Shown in pieces: positions 1-7,602 of a stretch of 12,085 nt of DNA; position 1 is the stretch's first letter, and each line of letters begins with the position of its first letter. This stretch comes from Gammaproteobacteria bacterium (lineage in GTDB: Bacteria > Pseudomonadota > Gammaproteobacteria > Steroidobacterales > Steroidobacteraceae), in contig JASHYG010000186.1 of the NCBI GenBank assembly GCA_030043215.1, positions 1 to 12,085 of the forward strand, in the 5' to 3' direction. The notes below the pieces were generated by a model. The model was not told the origin of the DNA. It saw only the letters and a list, made by a program, of their open reading frames with translations, and searched no databases. The translations under genes and the position numbers were made by a program.

Positions 1-1449
1 GACCGGTTCACGCAGCTCTCGCCGAAGCTGCTCTTCTGCGTCGACGGCTATCAGTACGCCGCGAAGCCCTTCGACCGGCGGAGAGAGCTCGCGAAGATCA
101 TCGGCGAGCTCTCATCTCTCGAGCACGTCGTGTGCGTGCCGTATCTCAACGCCCACGAGCGGACGCCATTCTCGACTCACACGCTCTTCTGAGACGAGCT
201 CATCGAGCGCCCGCCGGTTGCGGCGAGTGAGTTCCGCTTCGAGCAGGTGCCGTTCGGACATCCGCTGTGGATCCTCTTCTCCTCCGGCACCACGGGCCTG
301 CCCAAGGCCATCGTGCACAGCCACGGCGGCATCCTCATCGAGCAGTTGAAGGCGCTCAATTTCCAGATGGACATGCGCCCCGGGGAGCGGCTGTTCTTCT
401 ACACGACGACCGGCTGGATGATGTGGAACTTCCTCGTGAGCTGCCTCGTCGCGAACGTGTGTCCCGTGCTCTACGACGGCAGCCTGATGCACCCGGAGCC
501 GGACTCGCTCTGGAGAATGTACGAGGAGTCGGGCGCCGCGCTGATCGGGGCCAATCCGGGCTACGTGTCGCTGCTCGAGAAGGCGGGTATCGTTCCGAAC
601 CGCAAGTTCAAGCTCGCCCATCTCCGCTCCGTGATGCTCGCGGGCTCGCCCGTGACGCCGGAGGTCATGGACTGGTTCTATCGCAACGTCAAGCAGGACC
701 TGTGGGTGCAGAACGGCAGCGGCGGCACGGACATCTGCTCCGCGTTCGTCGCCGGCGTGCCGACGCTGCCGGTGCGCGCGGGAGAGATCCAGGCCCGCAT
801 GCTGGGCGTCGACGCTCATGCGTTCAACGAGCGCGGCGAGAGCGTCGTGAACCAGGTGGGTGAGCTCGTCGTGACGAAGCCCATGCCGTCGATGCCGGTG
901 TTCCTGTGGAACGACCGCAATTTCGAGCGCTACCGGGAGTCGTACTTCCAGGAATATCCCGGCATCTGGCGCCAGGGGGACTTCTTCCGCATCAACGAGC
1001 GGGGGAGCTCCTTCGTGCTCGGGCGCTCGGACGCGACGCTCAACCGGCACGGCGTGCGCATCGGCACCGCCGAGATCTACCGCTCGCTCGCGCTCATTCC
1101 CGAGGTGGACGACTCGCTCATCGTCAACCTCGATCTGCCGGGCGGGAAGTTCTTCATGCCGCTATTCGTCAAGCTCAAGGACGGGCGCGAGCTCGACGAG
1201 CCCCTGAAGGACAAGATGCGCGCGAAGCTGCGCCAGGAGTACTCGCCGCGGCACGTGCCGGACAAGATCTACTTGGTCCCGGATATCCCGTACACGCTGA
1301 CGGGCAAGAAGATGGAGGTGCCCGTGCGCCGCATCCTCGCGGGGATGCCGCTCGCCAAGGCGGCCAATCGGGATGCCGTCGCGAACCCCCTCGCGCTCGA
1401 TTATTTCCTCGAGTACGCGCGGACCCAGAAGGATTACTCGATGACTTGA
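1..1449 (+). pseudogene. Acetoacetyl-CoA synthetase, 5'-truncated by window edge and interrupted by an in-frame TGA
   Basis: An ANL-superfamily adenylating enzyme that would join acetoacetate to CoA using ATP in the cytoplasm. Frame 1 is homologous along its whole length. It starts with DRFTQLSPKLLFCVDGY, then has the P-loop SSGTTGLPKAIVHSHGG (from about 280), FFYTTTGWMMWN, GSGGTDIC (about 715-738), the [21 protein letters not shown] hinge region (1021-1083) and the C-terminal TGKKMEVPVR with the presumed catalytic Lys at 1306-1308. Acetoacetyl-CoA synthetases are usually about 650 residues; 482 codons lie here, so the start is outside the window. TGA at 190-192 breaks the frame between THTLF and DELIERP, where a Trp is plausible, so TGG to TGA is the simplest explanation. 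The rest of the frame is open and well conserved, which suggests a very recent lesion or a base error. A GTG at 247 could start a downstream fragment, but that would lack much of the N-terminal lobe. The family call is confident; the broken state is less so. Confidence 0.85.
190..192 (+). other. In-frame TGA stop within the acetoacetyl-CoA synthetase frame
   Basis: The codon follows CTC TTC and precedes GAC GAG CTC. Homologous sequence continues in the same frame on both sides, so there is no frameshift, only a nonsense codon. TGA is also the natural stop of this gene (1447-1449), of the SDR and of the TIR gene, so the window gives no sign of TGA being read as Trp. Confidence 0.9.
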
Positions 1450-1450
1450 C

Positions 1451-1465
1451 GGGGCTCTGCGCCCC
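1451..1465 (+). terminator. Possible weak hairpin terminator after the synthetase gene
   Basis: GGGGC-TCTGC-GCCCC forms a five-pair, all-GC stem with a five-base loop, starting one base after the TGA stop and followed by TTCAT. The stem is short and there is no real T tract, so it may only slow transcription or protect a 3' end. The downstream dehydrogenase may still be co-transcribed. Confidence 0.3.
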
Positions 1466-1511
1466 TTCATAAGCTGCCAGGCCGGCTCAAGAATACCGCG
1501 CCGTGAACCCC

Positions 1512-1584
1512 CGCCCGCCCTGGGGCGGGCGCCGGCCGCAAAACCGGAGACGGCCTGCCCGGAGACCACGACCAACCCGGAGAC
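1512..1584 (+). promoter_or_regulatory. Leader of the aldehyde dehydrogenase gene: GC hairpin plus three CCGGAGAC repeats
   Basis: A perfect nine-base inverted repeat (1512-1520 with 1523-1531) has only a two-base gap, so the innermost pairs would open. It is followed by CCGGAGAC at 1544-1551, 1559-1566 and 1577-1584. The last copy supplies the GGAG Shine-Dalgarno (1579-1582), six bases before the ATG at 1589. The function of the other copies is unknown; they may be slipped duplications of the ribosome-binding site. Confidence 0.4.
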
Positions 1585-1588
1585 GACC

Positions 1589-3043
1589 ATGGAACAAGTG
1601 CAGCTTCTGATCGGCGACCGCGACGTGTCGGCCAAGAATTCCGCGACCTTCAACCGCCAGAATCCCGTCTCCGGCGAGGTGGCGACGCGCGCCGCAGCCG
1701 CAACGGCCGACGACGCCAAGGCCGCGGCCGACGCCGCCGCGAAGGCCTTCCCCAAGTGGTCCGCGCTCGGCCCGAACGAGCGGCGCGCGAAGCTCAACAA
1801 GGCGGCCGACCTGCTCGAGGCCAAATCCGCCCAGTTCGCGACGCTCATGCTGGCCGAGACCGGCTGCACGATGGGCTGGGGCCACTTCAACGTGCACTTC
1901 GGCGCGCTGCTCCTGCGCGAGGCGGCGGCGCTCACCACGCAGATCACCGGGGAGGTGGTCCCGTCGGACGTACCCGGGGTGCTGGCCATGGCGCTGCGCC
2001 AGCCGGTCGGTGTCGTGCTCGGCATTGCGCCGTGGAACGCCCCGGTGATTCTCGGCGTACGCTCGGTCGCGATGCCGCTCGCCTGCGGCAACACCGTCGT
2101 CCTCAAGGCCTCGGAAGTCTGTCCGGCGACCCACCGCCTGATCGGCACCGTCCTCAAGGAGGCGGGGCTCGGCGATGGCGTCGTCAACGTCATCACCCAC
2201 GATGCGAAGGACGCCGGGGCCGTCTCGGAGGCCTTGATCTCCCATCCGGCCGTCCGGCGGGTCAATTTCACGGGCTCAAGCCGCGTCGGCAAGCTCGTCG
2301 CCGAGACCGCGGCGAAGTACTTGAAGCCGGTGCTGCTCGAGCTCGGCGGCAAGGCGCCGCTCATCGTGCTCGACGATGCGGACATCGATGCCGCGGTGAG
2401 CGCCACCGTGTTCGGCGCGTTCGCCAACCAGGGCCAGATCTGCATGTCGACCGAGCGCGTCATCGTGCAGGAGAAGGTCGCGGATGAGTTCGCCTCGAAG
2501 CTCGCGAAGCGCGTGGCGGCGCTCCCGGTCGGGGACCCGCGGCAAGGGGAGTTCGTGCTGGCCTCGGTCGTCGGCCGGCCGACGGTCGATCGGGTGGAGA
2601 AGCTGGTCTCCGAGGCGGTCGCTCAGGGAGCCAAGGTGCTCGCGGGCGGGGAGAAGACCTCAGGCACCGTCATGAAGGGTGTCGTGGTCGATCACGTCAC
2701 CCCGAAGATGGCGCTCTTCCGAGAGGAGTCCTTTGGCCCGCAGGTGTCGATCACGCGCGTGAAGACGGTCGATGACGCCGTCGCGCTCGCGAACGATACG
2801 GAGTACGGCCTGTCGGCTGCCGTGTTCACCCGCGACCTCGCGAAGGGCATCGAGATCGCGAAGCGCATCGACTCCGGCATCTGCCATGTGAACTCCCCGA
2901 CCGTCCAGGACGAGGCGCAGATGCCCTTCGGAGGGGTGAAGAATTCCGGCTACGGCCGCTTCGGCGGCAAGGCCGGCATCAACGAGTTCACGGAGCTGCG
3001 CTGGATCACGGTGCAGATCGGCCCGCGGCACTATCCGTTTTGA
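1589..3043 (+). CDS. NAD(P)-dependent aldehyde dehydrogenase, salicylaldehyde/vanillin dehydrogenase-like
   Basis: A 484-residue soluble enzyme of the ALDH superfamily that oxidises an aldehyde to a carboxylate with NAD(P)+. Visible catalytic residues are Asn150 in APWNAPV, Glu251 in LLELGGKAP and nucleophile Cys285 in NQGQICMS. The C-terminal part carries the ALDH signature EESFGPQ (about 373-379) and PFGGVKNSGYGR. Length and wording (REAAALTTQITGEVVPSD, MPLACGNTVVLKASE) fit the branch holding NahF/DoxF salicylaldehyde dehydrogenase and vanillin dehydrogenase, so an aromatic or related aldehyde is likely, but the substrate cannot be read from sequence. The start at 1589 is supported by GGAG six bases upstream. 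The SDR gene follows after 44 bases on the same strand, consistent with sequential alcohol-to-aldehyde-to-acid oxidation in one operon (inference). Confidence 0.93.
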   Translation: MEQVQLLIGDRDVSAKNSATFNRQNPVSGEVATRAAAATADDAKAAADAAAKAFPKWSALGPNERRAKLNKAADLLEAKSAQFATLMLAETGCTMGWGHFNVHFGALLLREAAALTTQITGEVVPSDVPGVLAMALRQPVGVVLGIAPWNAPVILGVRSVAMPLACGNTVVLKASEVCPATHRLIGTVLKEAGLGDGVVNVITHDAKDAGAVSEALISHPAVRRVNFTGSSRVGKLVAETAAKYLKPVLLELGGKAPLIVLDDADIDAAVSATVFGAFANQGQICMSTERVIVQEKVADEFASKLAKRVAALPVGDPRQGEFVLASVVGRPTVDRVEKLVSEAVAQGAKVLAGGEKTSGTVMKGVVVDHVTPKMALFREESFGPQVSITRVKTVDDAVALANDTEYGLSAAVFTRDLAKGIEIAKRIDSGICHVNSPTVQDEAQMPFGGVKNSGYGRFGGKAGINEFTELRWITVQIGPRHYPF

Positions 3044-3087
3044 GACGCGGCGCAGGTGCACCGATTGACGGTAAGGGGGATTGACAC

Positions 3088-3861
3088 ATGGATCTCGAGC
3101 TGAAGGGCCGCAAGGCCATCGTGACGGGGGCGACGCACGGCATCGGCCTTTGCATCGCGCAGCAGCTCGCCGACGAGGGAGTCCAAGTCGCGATCTGCTC
3201 GCGCACCGCGGCGAACGTCGAGCGCACCGTGCGCGAGCTCAAGGCGAAGGGCGTCAACGCGATCGGCGATGCGGTGGACGTGACCCAGAAGGATGCGTAC
3301 ATCCGCTTCGTCAACAGTGCGGCGGAGCGGCTGGGCGGCCTCGACATCTTCGTCTCCAACACGACCGGCACGCCGGGCCGCACGGGCGAGGAGGGCTGGG
3401 AGGCGTGCTTCGAGGCGGACATCCTCGCGGGCGTGCGCGGCTGCGAGACGGCCTTGCCGTATTTGAAGAAGTCCAAGTCCGGCGCGATCGTCCTCATTTG
3501 CAGCATCTCGGGTGTGATGTCCAAGGCACTGAGGGCTCCCGGCATCCTCGCCTACGGCTCGTGCAAGGCGGCGTTGATCGCCTACGGGGCCCAGCTCAGC
3601 AAGGAGGTGGCGAAGGACGGCGTGCGGGTCAACATGGTCTCGCCAGGCCCGATCTACTTCGAGAACGGCCCCTGGGACTTCATCAAGCAGCGTGCCCCCG
3701 CCGCCTACCAGGACGCGCTCGAGCACTGCGTGATCGGCCGGCTCGGCAAACCCGAGGACATCGCCTCCGCGGTGGTGTTCCTCGCGAGCCCGAAGTCGGG
3801 CTTCACCGTCGGGCAGAACCTGCAAGTGGACGGCGGGTACATGGAGCACATCGCGTTCTGA
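3088..3861 (+). CDS. Short-chain dehydrogenase/reductase (SDR) family oxidoreductase
   Basis: A 257-residue classical SDR with a Rossmann fold, using NAD(H) or NADP(H) to interconvert an alcohol and a carbonyl. The cofactor glycine motif is TGATHGIG (13-20). The active-site motif is Y156-G-S-C-K160, with Ser139 or Ser141 as the probable catalytic serine. The stretch between serine and tyrosine is about two residues longer than usual. The NNAG-type motif is replaced by SNTTG (90-94), as in a FabG-like subgroup that carries SNTGG-type variants. The C-terminus SPGPIYFENGPWDFI and VDGGYMEHIAF is normal for the family. A strong AAGGGGGA ribosome-binding site (about 3073-3080) sits seven bases before the ATG. 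It lies 44 bases after the aldehyde dehydrogenase and probably belongs to the same operon. The substrate is unknown; FabG-like names would be generic. Confidence 0.92.
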   Translation: MDLELKGRKAIVTGATHGIGLCIAQQLADEGVQVAICSRTAANVERTVRELKAKGVNAIGDAVDVTQKDAYIRFVNSAAERLGGLDIFVSNTTGTPGRTGEEGWEACFEADILAGVRGCETALPYLKKSKSGAIVLICSISGVMSKALRAPGILAYGSCKAALIAYGAQLSKEVAKDGVRVNMVSPGPIYFENGPWDFIKQRAPAAYQDALEHCVIGRLGKPEDIASAVVFLASPKSGFTVGQNLQVDGGYMEHIAF

Positions 3862-3957
3862 GGCGGAATCAAGAACCGGCTCGTAATGCTGCCCGCGCCG
3901 AGCGAGCAGCGTTGCGGAGCTTCGGGAGCGTCGTCGGAGACGGTCGAGCGAGTACTG

Positions 3958-5892
3958 ATGGCCGACATCTTCGTTTCGTATGCGAGGACCGATAAAGCGC
4001 GGGTAGCGCCGCTCGTCGCTGCGCTCGAGTCTCGGGGCTGGAGCGTCTGGTGGGACCCGGAGATCGCTCCGGGCCAGGAGTTTGACCGCCGAATCGCGCA
4101 AGAGCTCGATGCCGCAAAGGCGGTGATCGTCGTGTGGACGTCGGCTTCGGTCGACTCTCGCTGGGTGCGTGGTGAAGCGCGCGACGCAGCCGACCGCGGC
4201 ATTCTGGTCCCCGTGCGGCTCGACAAGGCGAAGCTCCCGATCGATGCCCGCGCCATGCACACCACCGATCTCGACGGTTGGGACGGGGTGGCAGACAGTC
4301 AGAGCTATCACGACCTGTGCCGCGCCCTAAAGCCGCTGGTCGAGCGCCAGCCGGCGCTCGACGTGGCGGGCACGACGGCCCAGGAGGTGGCAGGCGAGCG
4401 GGAGCACGAGCGGGCCCGCGCAGCGCGTGAAGCGGCCGACACGCGGGCGCAGCCGGCTCGCGGCATCTCGATCTGTGTCCTGCCGTTCGCCAACATGAGC
4501 GGCGATGCCGAGCAGGAGTATTTCTCCGACGGCATCTCGGAGGACATCATCACCGACCTGAGCAAGGTCTCGGCGCTCACGGTCATCTCGCGCAATTCGG
4601 CCTTCACCTTCAAAGGCAAGCACGTCGATCTGCCGCAGGTGGCGCGGCAGCTCCAGGTGAGCCACGTGCTCGAAGGGAGCGTTCGCAAGTCGGGCAACCG
4701 CCTGCGCATCACTGCACAGCTGATCGACGGCGCGACCAACGGCCATGTCTGGGCCGAGCGCTACGACCGAGACCTGTCCGATATCTTCGCGCTGCAGGAT
4801 GAGATCTCGCAAGCGATCGTCAAGGCCCTGAGGCTCAAGCTGCTGCCGGAAGAGAAGCGGGCGATCGAGGAGCGCGGCACGGAGAGCGTCGAAGCTTACG
4901 ACAAGTATCTGCGGGCGAGGCCCTTCGCTCTTTCACCGAGCGTGATGCGCGCCGTCGAGCTTTACCGCGAAGCCCTGGCGCTCGATCCGCAGTTCGTCCA
5001 GTGCTGGGTCGAGCTCGCGAACGCGCTCAGGCTGTCTACGATTTTCTTCCCCGAGGCTGCCGCGGCCGCCAAAGAGGACATGAGCCGCGCCTTAAAGCGC
5101 GTGCTCGCGCTCGCGCCGAGCACCGCCATGAGCTACACGATACAGGGCGTGGAGAGCCTGCTTCGCTATGACTGGCAAGGGGCGGAGCAAGGCTACTCGA
5201 AGGCGGTGGAGCTGGCGAAGGACAACGAGGCTCCATTCAGCGTTTATGGCTACGTTCTAGCGATCTTGGGACGTCATGAGGAGGCGCTCGCCGCGACGTA
5301 TGCCGCGTTGCGCGTGGACCCGTTGGCACTCTCCGAGTCGTTCCATCTGCAATTTCACTTGGATCTCGCCGGCCGGCCCGAGGAAGCCGACGCCGAATAT
5401 GCGCGCAGCAAGGATTTGCCGGGTGATCACGCCCACATCGAGTGGCGCGCTGTGACGCGCATGTGGGTCCGTGGGGACACGGCGCGCGCCAAGCAGCGCT
5501 TCGTCGCGGCCTTTGGCCAGGACACGAGCTCGCTGCCGTTTTACCCGGCGCTCGCGCAGGTGCTGGACGAACCGGAAAGGGCGCTCGCCCTGATCCGTGC
5601 CGCCTTCGACGATCCACATTACCAGGATGGTTGGCGCCTCGGCTCGCTCGCGCATTGGGCTGAGCATTATGGCGACCGTGATCTTGCATTCAGGGCATTG
5701 CGGCGGGCCTACGTCGAGATGCACGGCCAGACCGTCCTCGACATCTGGATGCCGGCTCTCGCCGGGCTGCGGCGCGACCCGCGCTTCAAGGATCTCGTGC
5801 GCGACCTCGGCCTCTACGACTACTGGCGCAAGAGTGGCAAGTGGGGCGAGCACGCGCGGCCTGTCGGCGATAGCGATTTCGAGGTCTGGTGA
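3958..5892 (+). CDS. TIR domain protein with TolB/FlgO-like domain and TPR repeats
   Basis: A 644-residue multidomain protein. Residues 1-125 form a TIR domain (MADIFVSYARTDK, WSVWWDPEIAPGQ, SRWVRGEARDA). Glu73 in WVRGE lines up with the catalytic Glu of NAD-cleaving TIR domains such as SARM1 (DWVHKE), so NADase activity is possible. Residues 130-168 are a charged, Ala/Arg-rich linker. Residues 169-295 match the TolB N-terminal/FlgO-like domain often found in adenylate cyclase-like and winged-helix TPR proteins (VLPFANMSGDAEQEYFSDGI, HVLEGSVRKSG, HVWAERYDRD). Residues 310-610 are TPR-like helical pairs, and the tail (DPRFKDLVRDLGLYDYWRKSGKWG) is typical of this architecture. No signal peptide or membrane helix is seen. 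An in-frame ATG at 3886 would add 24 unrelated residues; 3958 is preferred because the TIR fold begins there, though its ribosome-binding site is weak. It is 96 bases after the SDR and probably not part of that pathway. A signalling or stress role is inferred; a defence role is unproven. Confidence 0.88.
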   Translation: MADIFVSYARTDKARVAPLVAALESRGWSVWWDPEIAPGQEFDRRIAQELDAAKAVIVVWTSASVDSRWVRGEARDAADRGILVPVRLDKAKLPIDARAMHTTDLDGWDGVADSQSYHDLCRALKPLVERQPALDVAGTTAQEVAGEREHERARAAREAADTRAQPARGISICVLPFANMSGDAEQEYFSDGISEDIITDLSKVSALTVISRNSAFTFKGKHVDLPQVARQLQVSHVLEGSVRKSGNRLRITAQLIDGATNGHVWAERYDRDLSDIFALQDEISQAIVKALRLKLLPEEKRAIEERGTESVEAYDKYLRARPFALSPSVMRAVELYREALALDPQFVQCWVELANALRLSTIFFPEAAAAAKEDMSRALKRVLALAPSTAMSYTIQGVESLLRYDWQGAEQGYSKAVELAKDNEAPFSVYGYVLAILGRHEEALAATYAALRVDPLALSESFHLQFHLDLAGRPEEADAEYARSKDLPGDHAHIEWRAVTRMWVRGDTARAKQRFVAAFGQDTSSLPFYPALAQVLDEPERALALIRAAFDDPHYQDGWRLGSLAHWAEHYGDRDLAFRALRRAYVEMHGQTVLDIWMPALAGLRRDPRFKDLVRDLGLYDYWRKSGKWGEHARPVGDSDFEVW

Positions 5893-5965
5893 AGGCCGAG
5901 ATACTCGCTTGCTGTGCGGACCCGGCGCGGGTACGGCAGCGTGTGTCGATCGTGGAGCAGCACCG

Positions 5966-6691
5966 GTGGGACCCGTAGAACGAGCATTGGCTGACGCACA
6001 GAGGAAGGCGCAGAACCTATTCTCGGAAGTCGTCGAATCCGCACTCATACGGCCGGGTATTCTCGAGAGCGAGCTCAGCGCAGAGATCTACACTCTCGCG
6101 GAGCGGCGCTTTGGAGTGCGCCGGCACTGGCACAAACGGGTGGTCCGGTGCGGCCCCAATACACTGCTTCCGTACCATGCGGATCCGCCCGATCGCCGCG
6201 TTGGTGACGACGATGCGGTGTATCTCGATTTCGGGCCAGTCTTCGAGGAGTGGGAGGCGGACTTCGGTCGCACGTACGTGCTCGGCTCGGACGGGAACAA
6301 ACACCGACTGGTTCGCGACATCGAGGCCGCTTTTCATAGGGGGAAGGAGCTTTATCGGAGTGAGCCGGATTTGACGGCGGGGGCCCTGTACGACTTCGTG
6401 AGTGACCTTGCCCGCCGATCCGGCTGGGAGTTCGGCGCCCCGACGGCGGGCCACCCGATCGGCCATTTCCCTCACGAGCGCAGTCCGGGCGATCCCGGGC
6501 GGCTCTCGATTCGACACGGCAATGAGCTGCGACTGCGTGAGCTCGACGACGATCAGCGGCGCCGGCACTGGATTCTGGAGATCCACTTCGTGGACCGCGT
6601 CAACTCGTTCGGCGGATTTTTCGAGGAGCTGCTGACGATCGACACCGCGCGCCGATCAGCACCCGCTCGCCGCTGCTCGTTTCCCGCCTGA
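5966..6691 (+). CDS. M24 family metallopeptidase (aminopeptidase P/Xaa-Pro dipeptidase-like), catalytic domain only
   Basis: A predicted 241-residue cytoplasmic protein with the pita-bread fold of M24 peptidases, which use two metal ions to cut N-terminal residues, often next to proline. The five metal ligands can be placed: Asp88 in VYLDFG, Asp99 in WEADFG, His163 in AGHPIGH, Glu205 in ILEIHF, and Glu220 or Glu221 in GFFEELL. His170 in PHER matches the second conserved His. The Asp-Asp spacing of 11 equals that of methionine aminopeptidase. The N-terminal creatinase-type domain of full-length prolidases is absent, so this is a compact single-domain member. The GTG at 5966 is chosen because GGAG (5954-5957) lies eight bases upstream; the open frame further upstream overlaps the TIR gene and shows no homology. 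It follows the TIR gene by 73 bases on the same strand and may be co-transcribed. The substrate is unknown. Confidence 0.82.
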   Translation: MGPVERALADAQRKAQNLFSEVVESALIRPGILESELSAEIYTLAERRFGVRRHWHKRVVRCGPNTLLPYHADPPDRRVGDDDAVYLDFGPVFEEWEADFGRTYVLGSDGNKHRLVRDIEAAFHRGKELYRSEPDLTAGALYDFVSDLARRSGWEFGAPTAGHPIGHFPHERSPGDPGRLSIRHGNELRLRELDDDQRRRHWILEIHFVDRVNSFGGFFEELLTIDTARRSAPARRCSFPA

Positions 6692-6718
6692 AGGGTTGCA
6701 ACAACCTCGTCGCTCTGA

Positions 6719-6908
6719 GACGTCCGTGAGGGACGTCGTGCCACCGCCGCCTCAAACACAATCGCTGCGGGGATATCGCGCATTCCTGCGCAAAGAGACC
6801 AGTAATATGTCTGTCGACTCGACAGTCGCGGCGGATATTCTGGCCACCGTAGCCGAGATGCCAGTGGGCTGCAGCCGCTGTAGACTTGTCGTAATCCAGG
6901 ACCGTCTC
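6719..6908 (+). promoter_or_regulatory. Leader of the first Uma2 gene, part of a duplicated unit
   Basis: This non-coding stretch resembles the DNA before the second Uma2 gene (8337-8524). Shared elements in order are a dyad GACGTCC-gtgag-GGACGTC (6719-6737), GCCGCCTCAAA, a dyad GCGCA-TTCC-TGCGC (6778-6791) followed by AAGAGACC, a TATGTCT block, and GTAGACT (6880-6886), whose TAGACT could be a -10 box. AGGA (6898-6901) is the likely ribosome-binding site, seven bases before the ATG. I found no convincing -35 box. The first dyad could also end transcription of the preceding peptidase gene. Confidence 0.5.
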
Positions 6909-7487
6909 ATGAACGCAGTCATGCAGGAATCGCTGCCCCGGCATCACCGAATCACGGCGGACGAATACCACCGGATGGCGGAGGTCGGCTTGCTCGCACC
7001 GGATGCGCGAGTGGAGCTGATCGAAGGGGAGATCCTGGAGATGGCGCCGATCGGCCTGGACCACGCAGGCGTGGTGAATCAGCTGAACCATCTGTTCGTG
7101 CATGCCGTCGCGGATCGGGCGATCGTCCAGATCCAGGGGCCGGCTCGCCTGAGTCAGTACTCCGAGCCACAGCCGGACCTGGTGCTCCTCAAGCCTCGGG
7201 CTGATTTTTACCGCACCGCGGGAGCCGGCCCCGGGGATGTCTATCTCGTCATCGAGGTGAGCGATACGACGCTGCGCTACGACCTACGCAAGAAAGTGCC
7301 GCTCTACGCCCGGCACGAGATTCCGGAAGTCTGGGTCGTGGATCTGCCTGGAAGCCAGCTGCACGTCTTTCGCACACCGATCGAAGGGCAGTATCGGGAC
7401 ACTTTCTCGACCGGCGAGCCCGGCGTCGCGAGCCTGTCGCTGCTCCCGGATGTGAGCGTCGATCTGTCGCGCCTCTTGCGGCCATAG
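6909..7487 (+). CDS. Uma2 family (DUF820) PD-(D/E)XK endonuclease-like protein, copy 1
   Basis: A 192-residue protein of the Uma2/DUF820 family, which shares the restriction-endonuclease fold; cellular roles are largely unknown. The predicted catalytic set is Asp90 in SEPQPD, Glu116 in VIEVSD and Lys129 in the YDLRKK stretch, with VELIEGEI (35-42) before and IPEVWVVDL (138-146) after, in the usual family order. The ATG at 6909 has AGGA seven bases upstream, and the same start is conserved in the second copy, where an in-frame TAG lies just upstream. A longer in-frame extension here is therefore not used. The protein is 156/192 identical to the copy at 8525-9103. The differences cluster at residues 146-174, while the first 29 residues differ at one position. 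Nuclease activity is inferred from the intact motif only. Confidence 0.9.
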   Translation: MNAVMQESLPRHHRITADEYHRMAEVGLLAPDARVELIEGEILEMAPIGLDHAGVVNQLNHLFVHAVADRAIVQIQGPARLSQYSEPQPDLVLLKPRADFYRTAGAGPGDVYLVIEVSDTTLRYDLRKKVPLYARHEIPEVWVVDLPGSQLHVFRTPIEGQYRDTFSTGEPGVASLSLLPDVSVDLSRLLRP

Positions 7488-7602
7488 GCTCGCGAGGAGT
7501 CAGCCCGTCGCCCCCTCTTAACGTGGACGGCTGCTTGCGATCATGTCGCAGGTCGCGCCATCATCGGCAGCTCAATAGCCCGTCAAGACCAGGGGGTGCT
7601 CA
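7488..7602 (+). promoter_or_regulatory. Intergenic region before the DUF1579 gene
   Basis: This region contains a short dyad TGCGA-TCATG-TCGCA (7536-7550) and the strong Shine-Dalgarno AGGGGG (7591-7596) for the next gene. No clear sigma-70 promoter or terminator can be made out. The dyad could be an operator but is short enough to be chance. Confidence 0.25.

Noticed and set aside
1..1449. Recoding of TGA as tryptophan or selenocysteine
   Set aside because: TGA serves as the ordinary stop of several genes here, and I saw no convincing selenocysteine insertion hairpin or expected selenocysteine position; a point mutation or base error is simpler.
1162..2463. Long antisense open frame opposite the synthetase and aldehyde dehydrogenase genes
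   Set aside because: It is rich in Ser, Arg and Ala, shows no family signature and mirrors strongly conserved genes on the other strand. It is a by-product of GC-rich codon use.
3886..3957. Upstream ATG start for the TIR gene
   Set aside because: The 24 extra residues have no TIR homology, and the fold starts exactly at the Met encoded at 3958.
3031..4311. 426-codon antisense open frame across the SDR and the TIR start
   Set aside because: It has low-complexity composition (Arg, His, Asp, Leu), no recognisable domain, and spans two well-supported genes on the opposite strand.
6696..6908. N-terminal extension of the first Uma2 protein
   Set aside because: The duplicated leader of copy 2 has an in-frame TAG at 8498-8500, and the ATG plus following sequence is what the copies share, so the upstream part is non-coding.
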